A stretch of 43,749 bases of DNA from Deinococcus sp. (GCF_025362455.1 NZ_JANYGJ010000044.1:1-43749), one strand, 5' to 3'. Positions 18,198 to 26,384 are shown, counted from the stretch's first letter. Program-made: numbers and translations. The notes: generated by a model not told the origin, from the sequence alone.

Positions 18198-18998
18198 ATG
18201 ATCGAAAAACCCGGCACCCAGACCGTTCAGACCGTCAGATCAGGCTCAGGCCGCTCGGTCATCGTGACCACCGTTCTCGGCGTGTTGGTGCTGGCCGCCA
18301 TCGCAGGCGCCGCCGTGGCGGTGTTCCATGTCGCGACGACCATCGTGACGCTGGCGGCCTTCGTCATCGCCATCCTTGCCTTCATCGTGTTGTGGCCCGC
18401 CATCATGCTGGGGTTGCGGGCTGGACGGACCAAGGTGGAGGAGGTGGTCGCCCGCGCCCTGCCCATCGAAACGTTGATCGCCAAGCGGGGCGATATGGAG
18501 ACGCTCATCAACAACAAGGGCCAGCAGCTCGCCAACGCACGCGGCTATCTGAGCGACTTCAAGCGCGTGATCGACGAGAGCCGGGGCCAGCTCCCCGCAC
18601 CGGACATCACGACCTGGGAGCAGGAATTGGAGGCCAGCAACGCTGCCTTCGCCCAGGCCCAGACCTACTACCAGACCCTCCAGGGCGATCTGCGCGAGTT
18701 CGATCTGGTCATCAAGAAGGCCCGCATCGACATGCGGCTGGCCGAGGCGCGGGGCAACGTGGCCCAGGCCCTCCAGGTCGCCCGCCTGAGCCCTGGCGAG
18801 CAGCACACCACCGAGGCGGCCTTATCTGAAATCACCCGCCGGGCCGGGCGCACCGCCGAGCTGCTCGACGCCGCGCTCGTGACTCAACAAAATGTGACCC
18901 AGAGTAACCAGCCGCGCCGAACCGCGTCGGGCGCCCCGCTGCCGGATCTGTCGCAGGAACTCGGTGAGCGCGTCAGCGTGAAGAGGGACGCCAAATGA
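18198..18998 (+). CDS. Two-helix membrane protein with cytosolic or periplasmic coiled coil
   Basis: I do not recognise this 266-residue protein. Residues about 20-72 form two adjacent hydrophobic helices. Residues about 80-225 are rich in Glu, Ala, Leu and Arg with heptad-like spacing, consistent with a long helical hairpin of the kind seen in PspA-like proteins, although no PspA signature is clear. The tail is Ser/Thr/Pro-containing. The ATG at 18198 has GGAGG at 6 nt. It is the first gene of a tightly coupled set: its stop overlaps the ATG of the 53-residue gene (ATGA). An envelope scaffold or stress role is a guess from its shape and company. Confidence 0.7.
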   Translation: MIEKPGTQTVQTVRSGSGRSVIVTTVLGVLVLAAIAGAAVAVFHVATTIVTLAAFVIAILAFIVLWPAIMLGLRAGRTKVEEVVARALPIETLIAKRGDMETLINNKGQQLANARGYLSDFKRVIDESRGQLPAPDITTWEQELEASNAAFAQAQTYYQTLQGDLREFDLVIKKARIDMRLAEARGNVAQALQVARLSPGEQHTTEAALSEITRRAGRTAELLDAALVTQQNVTQSNQPRRTASGAPLPDLSQELGERVSVKRDAK

Positions 18999-19156
18999 GG
19001 CGCCCCGGACTGCTGATCGGCGTGCTGGTGGTCATCTTGCTGCTGTGCGCTGGGCTGGTCGCGCTCGATCAGGGCGGGGCGTTTGGGGGCTCCGGCCAGA
19101 CCCGCTCCAGCTCGAACGGCTCCAACACCACCGATCCGTATGGTGGGCTGAAATGA
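18995..19156 (+). CDS. Small single-pass membrane protein (53 aa)
   Basis: Reading from the ATG at 18995 gives MRRPGLLIGVLVVILLLCAG and then a Gly/Ser/Asn-rich tail, ending at 19156. The start overlaps the stop of the upstream gene (ATGA), and its own stop overlaps the ATG of the TAXI gene (ATGA at 19153). It has one hydrophobic helix (about residues 5-24) with a Cys at 18; LLLCAG could be read as a weak lipobox, giving a short lipopeptide, or the helix may stay as a membrane anchor. The double overlap strongly suggests that it is translated. Function unknown. Confidence 0.65.
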   Translation: MRRPGLLIGVLVVILLLCAGLVALDQGGAFGGSGQTRSSSNGSNTTDPYGGLK

Positions 19157-19186
19157 GGTGGGCTGAACTGAGGCGGGTTGAACTGA
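19142..19186 (+). repeat. 15-bp tandem repeat, three copies, across a gene junction
   Basis: GGTGGGCTGAAATGA, GGTGGGCTGAACTGA and GGCGGGTTGAACTGA follow each other. The first copy contains the overlapping stop/start ATGA; the other two encode the N-terminal residues of the TAXI protein. Confidence 0.85.
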
Positions 19187-20052
19187 AAGGCGCCGCCCTG
19201 TTGGTGGCTCTGCTCGTGCCGGGCGCCGCTGCCCAGACCAGTTTCCTGAACGTCGCCACCGGCAGCAAGGGCGGCACCTACGCCACCATGTACAAGAATC
19301 TGGGCGACATGTGCGTCGGCGCGTCCTTCCTGCGCGAGCGCCAGACCACCGGCAGCGTCGAGAGCGTGGACCTGCTGCTGAGCAACGCGGTCTCGCTGGC
19401 CTTCGTGCAGCTCGATGTACTCAAGGCCCGCGACCAGATCGACGGCGACCCGCGTGCCAAGGAGATTCGCGCCCTGCTGCCGCTGCACCAGGAAGAGATT
19501 CACCTGCTGGCCAAGAAACCGACCAGGAATTTCTTCGGCAAGGTCCAGGGTGTCACCAAATTCAGCGAGCTGGGCGGCAAGAAGGTGGGCGCCTGGGGCG
19601 GCAGCGTGGTCACGGCCAACGTGCTGCGCGGCAAATCCGGCGTGAATCTGGAGGTGGACGCTTTTCCTGACCGGGGCGCGGCCCTGGCGGCACTCGGCAG
19701 CGGTCAGGTGGACGCCGTGCTGGCGGTGGTCGGTCAGCCTGCCGAGTGGATCAAGACCCTCGATCCGCAGACCTACAACCTGCTGCCGCTGGACATCGAC
19801 GCGGCCAAGTTGCAGGGCTTTTACCAGAAAGCCAAGGTGATCTACCCGCAGTTCGGCGCCGGAGTCGAGACCTACAGCGTGCAGAGCCTGCTGGTGACGC
19901 GCAACTTCAAAACGCCCGACAAGAAAAAGCAGCTCCTGAAATACGCCGCCTGCGCCCGCTCCAAGCTGACCAGCTTGCAGGAAGACGAGGGCATGCATCC
20001 CAAGTGGAACGACGTGACCTTCAAGGCGACTGACTGGCCGGATTACAAGTGA
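19153..20052 (+). CDS. TAXI-family TRAP-type substrate-binding protein
   Basis: This 299-residue exported protein has a signal peptide (hydrophobic core about residues 13-25, cleavage likely after GAAAQ) and a periplasmic-binding fold. ATGSKGGTYATMYKNLG resembles the TAXI signature ATGGTGGTYYPxG; SVESVDLLLSNAVSLAFVQLDVL and GSGQVDAVLAVVG are further family-like segments. TAXI proteins normally deliver substrates to a DctQ/DctM-type fused permease, but none is encoded here; its partners are the membrane coiled-coil protein and the 53-residue peptide. It may therefore act as a sensor, or use a permease encoded elsewhere. The start at 19153 overlaps the previous stop and excludes a longer frame to 19045. 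Its own stop overlaps the GTG start of the next gene. Confidence 0.78.
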   Translation: MRWAELRRVELKGAALLVALLVPGAAAQTSFLNVATGSKGGTYATMYKNLGDMCVGASFLRERQTTGSVESVDLLLSNAVSLAFVQLDVLKARDQIDGDPRAKEIRALLPLHQEEIHLLAKKPTRNFFGKVQGVTKFSELGGKKVGAWGGSVVTANVLRGKSGVNLEVDAFPDRGAALAALGSGQVDAVLAVVGQPAEWIKTLDPQTYNLLPLDIDAAKLQGFYQKAKVIYPQFGAGVETYSVQSLLVTRNFKTPDKKKQLLKYAACARSKLTSLQEDEGMHPKWNDVTFKATDWPDYK

Positions 20053-20858
20053 GGGCGCGGGTCGGGATATTGCTGGCCCTGAGCATGTTCGGCCCAGTTC
20101 TGGCCGCCTCACCCTCCAATCAGCCGATCAGTGCCGCTGCGGCCCGCGAACTGCTCTCTGGCGTCTGTGATACGGGTGGCGAAAGTGGCACCTGTACACC
20201 CTGCCCGGACTTCACCACTGACGCGACGAACGGCCTGGGTGCTGGGCTCCGGCCTACATCGGTGATTTACGGCAAATTCACCGATCCCAAGCACACCGAC
20301 GCCCTGGTGGATATGAGCGGCTGCGAACCGTATGAAAATAACTACGGCGTCAGCCTGCGCCTGAGATGGCAGGGCCGGACGGCCTGGGAGTTGGTGAACT
20401 ATTTCCAGGGCTTTCGCAGCAGCCACTGCCTGAAGTACCCGGCTCAGGGTGGACGCGAGTTGCTGCTGTGCCAGGGTGATTACGTCGTCAGGTACACCTT
20501 GGTTCACAGCCTGGCCCTGTTTGACCTCAAACAGCCGAAAGTCCAGACCCAGTTGCTGCTGCGGGTGTTCGACTCTGCAAACAACTGCCTGCCGAGTGGG
20601 GGTCGCCAGAGCCTGCTGAGCTGGCGCTCACTGCCGGGTGGGCGCTATCCAGGGTTGCAAATCACGCTCATGTCGGCGGCCTACACCCGCGCCGGGCAGA
20701 CGCAGGCCGACCCCTGCGGCGGAACCCTCACGACCACGCCCAGCCGCGCCTACACGCTCGACTACACCTACGACGGCGCGAAGTTCAGGCCGACGCCCGC
20801 CACCAGCCGCGCCCTGGCAGCTCTCCAACGTGACAACCCGGATCTGCTGGGCGAATGA
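20049..20858 (+). CDS. Unknown secreted protein with several cysteines
   Basis: I do not recognise this 269-residue protein. A signal peptide is clear (hydrophobic residues about 5-19, cleavage probably after LAAS). The mature part has about eight Cys, among them CDTG, CTPC, SGC, HC and LLC, which suggests disulfides or metal binding; the region SVIYGKFTDPKHTDALVDMSGC resembles beta-propeller-like or FG-GAP-like segments only loosely. The GTG start overlaps the TAXI stop (GTGA), making it the fourth coupled gene of the set. No terminator is seen before the ferredoxin gene, which has its own promoter. Confidence 0.7.
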   Translation: MRARVGILLALSMFGPVLAASPSNQPISAAAARELLSGVCDTGGESGTCTPCPDFTTDATNGLGAGLRPTSVIYGKFTDPKHTDALVDMSGCEPYENNYGVSLRLRWQGRTAWELVNYFQGFRSSHCLKYPAQGGRELLLCQGDYVVRYTLVHSLALFDLKQPKVQTQLLLRVFDSANNCLPSGGRQSLLSWRSLPGGRYPGLQITLMSAAYTRAGQTQADPCGGTLTTTPSRAYTLDYTYDGAKFRPTPATSRALAALQRDNPDLLGE

Positions 20859-20898
20859 GCTGAAGGCTGCACACCCCTTTGCTGCGCCCGGCGCGGTG

Positions 20899-20904
20899 CA
20901 TAAT
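20899..20904 (+). promoter_or_regulatory. -10 box of leaderless ferredoxin gene
   Basis: CATAAT lies 6 nt before the ATG at 20911. Confidence 0.5.
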
Positions 20905-20910
20905 CGCGCC

Positions 20911-21894
20911 ATGTTAGAAGGTGTATTCAAGCTGCTTGGCGAGTACGGCAATCCGGTGCCCCGCTATACCGGCCAGCGCTGCCTGGTGGAGCGCATGGCG
21001 GTGGGCGGATGCGACCTCTGCGCTCAGGCTTGCCCGCACGAGGCCGTGACCATCGAGCGCGGCGTGAGTATCGATCCGGCGAAGTGTACGGGGTGCGGGC
21101 TGTGCGTCCAGGCGTGTCCGACGGGGGCACTCGAATACGACGTGAGCGCGACTCTGGGTGCCATCAAAGCGCATGGAGATGAAGGTGCCACGTTGACCTG
21201 CTCCCAGAGCGGCGCGGGCGGTCAAGCGTTGCCCTGTCTGGGCCGCGTGACCCAGAGCGCCGTGGTGGCGGCGGGCGGCTGGGACACCGAACTGACCCTG
21301 CTCCACGGCGATTGCCCCACTTGCTCGGTGGGCCGCGCCGACGTGCCACAGCGGTTGCAAGCGGTGGTGGAAGCGGCCCAGCTCCTACGCCGGGCGACGG
21401 GCCGACCCGCCCGCGTCAGCATCCGCAAGGCCAGCGGTGAGCAGCTTCTTAGCCCGCAGGTCTCGCGCCGGGGGATGTTCGGCGCCCTGGCCCGCAGTGC
21501 CCGCACGGTGGTCGCCCAGACCATTCCCGAAAGCCCGCTACCGTTCATCGACTGGAGCGTGCCTGAGGAGAGGCGCCCCGCCGAGTGGCTGTGGCGCCGC
21601 CGGGCGCTGAGGCCCACGCCCACCCCCGAAACCCTGGTGGCCTGGTCGGCGCCCCGCATCCTGGACGGCTGTATCGACTGCCCGGTCTGCACCAACGTCT
21701 GCCCCACGGAGGCGATTGCCCGCGAGGTCCACCCAGGTGGCGCCGTCACCCTGACCTTAGATTTGACCTCCTGCACCGGCTGCCGCGCCTGCGAGAAGTC
21801 CTGCCCCCCGCAGGTGATCGTCATGGAAGCTGACGTACCCGAAGCGGCGTTTGCCGTGCCCGCGCTGCTGCGGGTGGGCGGGGAGGCGATGTAG
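20911..21894 (+). CDS. Multi-cluster ferredoxin-like electron carrier
   Basis: This 327-residue protein has two pairs of 4Fe-4S motifs. The N-terminal pair is CDLCAQACP (34-42), in which the expected first Cys (position 31) is Val, and the full CTGCGLCVQACP (59-70). The C-terminal pair is CIDCPVCTNVCP and CTGCRACEKSCP, both canonical. Between the pairs lie four more Cys (97, 109, 135 and 138, the last two as CPTC) in a region that recalls the Cys-rich domains of HdrA/MvhD-like proteins, but I cannot assign it. No signal peptide is seen, so it is cytosolic. It could pass electrons between a dehydrogenase and another acceptor; no oxidoreductase gene adjoins it. The ATG at 20911 is supported by CATAAT 6 nt upstream; a frame extending to 20638 overlaps the preceding gene. 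Confidence 0.8.
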   Translation: MLEGVFKLLGEYGNPVPRYTGQRCLVERMAVGGCDLCAQACPHEAVTIERGVSIDPAKCTGCGLCVQACPTGALEYDVSATLGAIKAHGDEGATLTCSQSGAGGQALPCLGRVTQSAVVAAGGWDTELTLLHGDCPTCSVGRADVPQRLQAVVEAAQLLRRATGRPARVSIRKASGEQLLSPQVSRRGMFGALARSARTVVAQTIPESPLPFIDWSVPEERRPAEWLWRRRALRPTPTPETLVAWSAPRILDGCIDCPVCTNVCPTEAIAREVHPGGAVTLTLDLTSCTGCRACEKSCPPQVIVMEADVPEAAFAVPALLRVGGEAM

Positions 21895-21919
21895 GCGTGC
21901 GTAGGAAGTAAAGGGTGGG

Positions 21920-22450
21920 GAGGGCATGAGCTGCGCTCACTCACCCTCACCCTGCTGCTGCGCAGCGCCCCTCTGCAAGCAGGTCTGCGACTCTCCCAGA
22001 GGCAGAGGGGTTAGAAACCAGCGCCCGGTCAGGCTTTTCGCTGGAGTAGACCACTACCTTCCAGCGAAGTCAGTTATGGGCGGATGCGGAGCACGGGCGC
22101 CCTACGTGACCTACACGATGTGGAGAACGCCGTGAAGAATTGTGCGTCTGGGACGAACGGGAAGTACCATGCCTAGCGCAGCGCCAACTCCCTCCAAGGT
22201 TCTGTTGACACGTCAGCTAATCAAGAGAGGTGAGGGGCGGGCAGGCGTCCTCATGGGGAGGAGTGGCGTGCCCAGGCGCGTCCGTTCACGACGACAGTCC
22301 GTTCTGCCTAAGACGCCGCCCCCGAACCTGTGGCCAGTTGCGCCCCACCGGGGCGGGGGCGTCTTGTTCAGAACGGCACCTATCGGGCCTGACCGCTGGG
22401 GGGTGGGGGAGCCGACGCATATGCCAAAAGCCGAAGCCCAAAAAAGCAAC
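21920..22450 (+). repeat. Composite intergenic repeat, copy C (with extra module)
   Basis: It begins GGGCATGAGCTGCGCTCAC and keeps the block order of copy B read in the opposite direction. After CAACTCCCTCC an additional module of roughly 100 bp is present (22200-22306: CGTCCTCATGGGGAGGAGTGGCGT, then CGTCCGTTCACGA.GACAGTCCG). A large imperfect hairpin follows, then GGGAGCCGACGCAT and a tail of AAGCCCAAAAAAGCAAC. It lies between the convergent ferredoxin and ugpE genes. Confidence 0.8.
22299..22376. terminator. Large imperfect hairpin within repeat copy C
   Basis: CCGTTCTG..AAGACGCC.CCCCC on the left pairs with GGGGGCGTCTT..CAGAACGG on the right, with a smaller CGCCCC-ACC-GGGGCG hairpin inside. 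Placed between two convergent genes, it may end transcription in both directions. Confidence 0.4.
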
Positions 22451-22586
22451 GTACCCGCCAACAGCAAGTCCAGCCCAGCAACGCCACAGACCCGCCCCAG
22501 CCTCATCCGGCCCAAGAGTGCCGCGTCCCCGCCCAACAAGAAAGGCGCTCCCGCACTGGCAGAAGCGCCCTCCAACGTCCAGCGCG

Positions 22587-23477
22587 TTACTTGTCCTGCG
22601 TCAGCGCAAAACCCTTGGTGAACTGGCGCTGGAGCAGCGTAAACACCAGCAGCGGCGGCACGATGGTCAGCAGCGCCCCGGCCATGACGGCGCCCCAGTT
22701 GGTCTGCCCGCCGACGTCGATCAGCTTACGCAAACCCACCTGCACGACCTGTTTCTGATCATTTTGCATAATCACCAGCGGCCACAGGTACTGGTCCCAG
22801 ACGAACACGAATTGGATGACGGCCAGGGCGCCGATGGTATTCCAGCTCATCGGAATCAGGATGCTGGTCAGAAAGCGCAGCGGGCCGCAGCCGTCGATGC
22901 GGGCGGCGTCGGCCAGCGAGGCGGGAATGCTCAGGAAGTGCTGGCGAAACAGGAAGGTGCCGGTGGCGGAGGCCAGAAACGGCACCGTGATGGCGGCGTA
23001 ACTGTCGGCCCAGTTCAGGTCGCGGCTGACCAGATCGAACAGGGCAATAATTAATACTTCGGTGGGCAGCATCAGCGAGAGCAGCACCAGCACGAAGGCC
23101 AGGCCGCGCAGCGGAAAGCGGAAGTACACGAAGGCCAGCGCCGAGAACAGCGACAGCACGGTTTTGCCCACCGTCACCAGGATGGTCACGAAAAAGCTGT
23201 TGAGCATGTAGCGGCCCAGGTGCGCCTCGTTCCAGACCGAGCTGAGGTTGGCAAAGAAGGCCCCGCCCGGCACCAGGCGAGCGCTGAGCACGTCGCTGGA
23301 GACCTGGGTAGATTTAATCAGCGCGAACAGCAGCGGCGCCATAATCAGGAAGGCGGCGATGCACAGCGTGACATGCAGCGCCCACTGGCTCTGGTGCCGG
23401 GTGCCGGAAACGGGCCGCGAGGGCGCCGGAGCGCCTAGGAGCCGCACGTCGTTACGCGCCACATCCTCAGGCGCCAT
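22587..23477 (-). CDS. ugpE: Glycerol-3-phosphate-type ABC transporter permease (UgpE-like)
   Basis: This 296-residue membrane protein is a MalG/UgpE-group permease with about six transmembrane helices and the EAA loop LADAARIDGCGPLRFLTSILIPMS that contacts the ATPase. It pairs with the UgpA-like permease upstream: its ATG at 23477 overlaps the last codons of ugpA by 11 nt, which indicates coupled translation. The substrate assignment follows from the UgpB-like binding protein and the phosphodiesterase in the same cluster; from this sequence alone it could serve another carbohydrate. The gene ends at a composite repeat. Confidence 0.8.
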   Translation of the reverse strand: MAPEDVARNDVRLLGAPAPSRPVSGTRHQSQWALHVTLCIAAFLIMAPLLFALIKSTQVSSDVLSARLVPGGAFFANLSSVWNEAHLGRYMLNSFFVTILVTVGKTVLSLFSALAFVYFRFPLRGLAFVLVLLSLMLPTEVLIIALFDLVSRDLNWADSYAAITVPFLASATGTFLFRQHFLSIPASLADAARIDGCGPLRFLTSILIPMSWNTIGALAVIQFVFVWDQYLWPLVIMQNDQKQVVQVGLRKLIDVGGQTNWGAVMAGALLTIVPPLLVFTLLQRQFTKGFALTQDK

Positions 23478-24399
23478 AGTGAACCTGCTTTTCGCCGACC
23501 CGGAATTGCAAAAAGGTAATGGCCGCGATCAGCAGCAGCAAAAGTGCCGCCTGGGCCGCCGCCGCGCCGGTTTTGAAGTTGACGAAGCCGTCCTGGTAGA
23601 GCTGGTAGGTCAGGAAGGTGGTGATGCCCGCGTGATTGTAGAACGGCCCGCCCCTGGTGAGCACGTCGGTCAGCGCGAACGAGTCGAATAGAGCGCTGAC
23701 CACGCTGGTGAACACCAGAAAAAAGGTCATGGGGGTCAGCAGCGGAAAGACCACCTTCCAGAACTTCTGGGCGCCGCTGGCCCCGTCGATCTCGGCGGCC
23801 TCCAGCACGTCGCCGGGCACGTTTTGTAGGGCCGCCAGATAAAACACGATGTTGTAGCCCAGTCCCTTCCAGATGGCCGCCACCGTGACCAGCCCGAAGG
23901 CCAGCAGCGGGTTGTCGAGCCAGCGCGGAGCAATGCCGAACGAGGAGCGCAGCAGTTGGTTGACCACGCCGATTTCAGGATTGAACAAAAATAGCCAGAG
24001 TGTGCCCGCGATGGCCGGACTCAGCGCATACGGATAGATCAGCAGCAGATGGTAGTAGCGCTGGCCGCGCCGCACCCGGCTCGCCATCCAGGCCAGAATC
24101 AGCGCCAGGGTCAGGCCGATACTGACGGTCAGCACCGCGAAGATCAGCGTTTGCAGCGCGACCTGCCGGTAAGCGGGGCTGCTCAGCAGATCGGCGAAGT
24201 TGCCCAGCCCGGTGAACTGCTCGGTGCCGAGAATGATATTCGCCCGGAACGCCGCCAGCCGCAGCGTCTGAACGGCGGGCAGATAGCTGAACACCGCCAG
24301 AATGAGCATCGTCGGCGCCAGAAACAGCCAGGGCAGCGACCTGCTTTTGAAAGTGGCCCGGTCATCTGGAGTTGCGCGGGCGGCGCGGGGTCGGATCAT
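23467..24399 (-). CDS. ugpA: Glycerol-3-phosphate-type ABC transporter permease (UgpA-like)
   Basis: This 310-residue protein is the MalF/UgpA-group partner permease, with about six transmembrane helices (LFLAPTMLILAVFSYLPAVQT starts the first) and the EAA loop VPGDVLEAAEIDGASGAQKFWKVVFPLLTP. The start at 24399 has AGGAGG at 5-8 nt on the coding strand; a longer frame to 24519 would run into G-rich repeats and has no ribosome site. It is separated from ugpB by almost 600 bp of repeat sequence, so it probably has its own promoter, or depends on readthrough of the repeat. Confidence 0.8.
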   Translation of the reverse strand: MIRPRAARATPDDRATFKSRSLPWLFLAPTMLILAVFSYLPAVQTLRLAAFRANIILGTEQFTGLGNFADLLSSPAYRQVALQTLIFAVLTVSIGLTLALILAWMASRVRRGQRYYHLLLIYPYALSPAIAGTLWLFLFNPEIGVVNQLLRSSFGIAPRWLDNPLLAFGLVTVAAIWKGLGYNIVFYLAALQNVPGDVLEAAEIDGASGAQKFWKVVFPLLTPMTFFLVFTSVVSALFDSFALTDVLTRGGPFYNHAGITTFLTYQLYQDGFVNFKTGAAAAQAALLLLLIAAITFLQFRVGEKQVHYGA

Positions 24400-24412
24400 C
24401 GGTGGGCCTCCT

Positions 24413-24452
24413 GGGGGGTGGGGAAGTGGGAGGGTGGGAAGTGGGAAGTGGG
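24413..24452 (+). repeat. G-rich tract beside repeat copy D
   Basis: At least six runs of three or more G, separated by 1-4 bases, with a GGGAAGT unit repeated. It meets the usual G-quadruplex pattern on the plus strand. It lies just upstream of ugpA, so the ugpA leader RNA would be C-rich. A short GCGCGGT tandem follows at about 24467-24490. Confidence 0.7.
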
Positions 24453-24498
24453 AACAGTTGGGGAGCGGTGCGCGGTGCGCGGTGCGCGGGAAGGGATG

Positions 24499-24785
24499 GA
24501 GGGCATGAGCTGCGCTCACTACCCCTCACCCCGCTGCTGCGCAGCGCCCCTCTCCCTGAGGTAGAGGGGTCAACAGCACGCGCCCCGTGTGCTGTTCGAC
24601 TGAAGTAGATCAACATATTCCAGCGAAGTCAGTTATGACCAACTGCGGCGCACGGGCGCCCTACGTTAGCGGCCACGATGTGGAGAACGCGGTGAAAGAA
24701 AGTGCGTGTGGGACGAGTCGGAAGTACCATCCACAGCGGAGCGCCAACCCCCTCGCCCCACCGGGGCGGGGGCTGGGGGGTGGGG
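24499..24785 (+). repeat. Composite intergenic repeat, copy D
   Basis: It starts GGGCATGAGCTGCGCTCAC and follows the same block order as copies C and E, up to the CGCCCC-ACC-GGGGCG palindrome and GGGGGTGGGGG. It lacks the extra module of C and E. It separates ugpB from ugpA within what is normally one operon. The 210 bp after it, up to the ugpB stop, show a weak match to the AAGCCCAACAACGCCACATCACC tail of other copies and nothing else. Confidence 0.8.
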
Positions 24786-24995
24786 GTGCATTCGCATTTG
24801 CCCAGTGCTCAAGCCTTAACAACGCAACGCAATCGCCAATAGATTGACCAGCCACTCGGACGCAAAATCAAAGCCATCAACGCGAAAGCCCAACAACGCC
24901 ACATCACCGCCCACTGCCCATCCAGAATAAAGCTCACCCCCGAAACGCAACCGCCCACCCCCACGATCAGGAGCGGGCCAGTCACGCCACGCGGC

Positions 24996-26285
24996 TTACT
25001 TGAAGTTCTTGCCGTACTCGGTCAGCGCGGCGTCCACGCGGGTTTTGGTTTCGCTGAGGGCCGCGTCCACCGACGTGCCGCCCAGCACCTTCTGCAACCC
25101 TTCCTCGATGATTTTGCGGGTTTCGATGGCCGTGCCGTTGAGCGCTCCGGCGGTGGCGGGGCTGGGCACCGTGTTGGTGAGCTGGTTGAAGGCCACGATT
25201 TGCAGCGGTGATTCACTGAACCAGCCGGAGCCGCGCAGCGACTTGATCGAACTGGTGCGAACCGGGTAATAGCCGGTCAGCTTGTGCCAGGCGGCCATAT
25301 TGGCCGTGTTGGTCATGTACAGCGCAAAGTCCAGCGCGGCCTCGGCCTGGGGTTTGGCGATGCTTTTGGGAATCCACAGCGAGGCGCCGCCGATGACCAC
25401 GCCGTTGCGCTTGGTGCCGCTGGGGATCGGCAGCACGCCGACGCCCATGCTGAAACCCGACTTCTTGGCCGCCTCGTTGATGTTGCCGATGTCGGCGGTG
25501 GAGGTGATGTGGAAGACCGACTTCTGGTTGGTGAAAATCGCGTCGGAGCCGTCCCAGTCTTCGAGCTTGCCGGTGTAGGTGAAGTATTTGTTGTCCTGGA
25601 GGGTCTTGAAAAACGTGAAGATGTTCCTGGCCGCTGCGCTGTCCAGGTTGCTGGCGGTGGCCCGGCCCGACCTACCGTTGCCGTTGTTGAGCAGCACTGA
25701 GCCCTGCTGGGCCATCCACTGCTCGACGAACCAACCGTTGAGGCTCATGCCGAAGCAGGTCGTGTCGAGCTTGGCGGCCTGGATCTTTTTGCAGTCGTCC
25801 AGCAGGCCGCCGTAAGTCGTAGGCGGCGCGGCGATTCCGGCCTTTTTCATCAGGTCTTTGTTGTAGTACAGCACCGGGCTGGAGCTGTTGAACGGCAGGC
25901 TGTTGACCTTTCCGCCGATGGTGTAGTAGTTGATGACGGGTTTGAGGTAATCGCTGAAATCCACGTTTTTGACGCTGCTGACCGGCTGGAAGATGCCCGA
26001 ATCGAGCGCCAGTTGGCTGCCCACTTCAAAAATCTGGACCAGCGCGGGCGCCTTGTTCTGACGGGCGGCCAGGATGGTGGCCTGGAGCGAATCGTTGTAG
26101 CTGCCCTTGTAGACGGGCACGACTTTGGTATCGGAGTGCGCCTTGTTGTACTCGTCGGCGCGGGCCTGAATCCAGCCGGTGCGCTTGGCGTCGCCGAAGG
26201 AGTGCCAGAATTCAATGGTGGTCTGGGCCGAGGCCATCTGCAACGCGCTGCCACCGAGAACGAGCATCAACATTAATCGCTTCAT
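24996..26285 (-). CDS. ugpB: Glycerol-3-phosphate ABC transporter substrate-binding protein (UgpB-like)
   Basis: This 429-residue exported protein has a signal peptide (about residues 1-20, cleavage after ASA) and matches the UgpB pattern along its length: TTIEFWHSFGD at the mature start, KVVPVYKGSYNDSLQATILAARQNKAPALVQIFEVG, LPFNSSSPVLYYNKD, VIGGASLWI and WHKLTGYYPV. It should capture sn-glycerol 3-phosphate or glycerophosphodiesters. The ATG at 26285 has AGGGAG 4-6 nt before it, and a good promoter lies upstream. It follows the ugpQ-like gene on the same strand and precedes the permeases, but repeat copy D intervenes. A general sugar-binding function cannot be excluded. Confidence 0.85.
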   Translation of the reverse strand: MKRLMLMLVLGGSALQMASAQTTIEFWHSFGDAKRTGWIQARADEYNKAHSDTKVVPVYKGSYNDSLQATILAARQNKAPALVQIFEVGSQLALDSGIFQPVSSVKNVDFSDYLKPVINYYTIGGKVNSLPFNSSSPVLYYNKDLMKKAGIAAPPTTYGGLLDDCKKIQAAKLDTTCFGMSLNGWFVEQWMAQQGSVLLNNGNGRSGRATASNLDSAAARNIFTFFKTLQDNKYFTYTGKLEDWDGSDAIFTNQKSVFHITSTADIGNINEAAKKSGFSMGVGVLPIPSGTKRNGVVIGGASLWIPKSIAKPQAEAALDFALYMTNTANMAAWHKLTGYYPVRTSSIKSLRGSGWFSESPLQIVAFNQLTNTVPSPATAGALNGTAIETRKIIEEGLQKVLGGTSVDAALSETKTRVDAALTEYGKNFK

Positions 26286-26324
26286 GTGTCTCCCTTGCCG
26301 AGTGCCGCGCCAGATGCTTGTTGA

Positions 26325-26384
26325 CCTCTGGCGTGCGCGGCGAACGCCACAGAGGTTAGAAACGTTTGGTCAGTGCTCTGTCAA
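26325..26384 (-). promoter_or_regulatory. Promoter and possible operator before ugpB
   Basis: On the minus strand TTGACA (26384-26379) and TTCTAA (26361-26356) are 17 bp apart. Just downstream, CCTCTG..CAGAGG (26355-26325, with inner GCG/CGC) makes an inverted repeat at the expected transcription start, a possible repressor site or leader hairpin. Confidence 0.5.

Noticed and set aside
20638..20910. N-terminal extension of the ferredoxin frame
   Set aside because: It overlaps the upstream gene, is Arg/Pro-rich, and the ATG at 20911 has a -10 box at the right distance.
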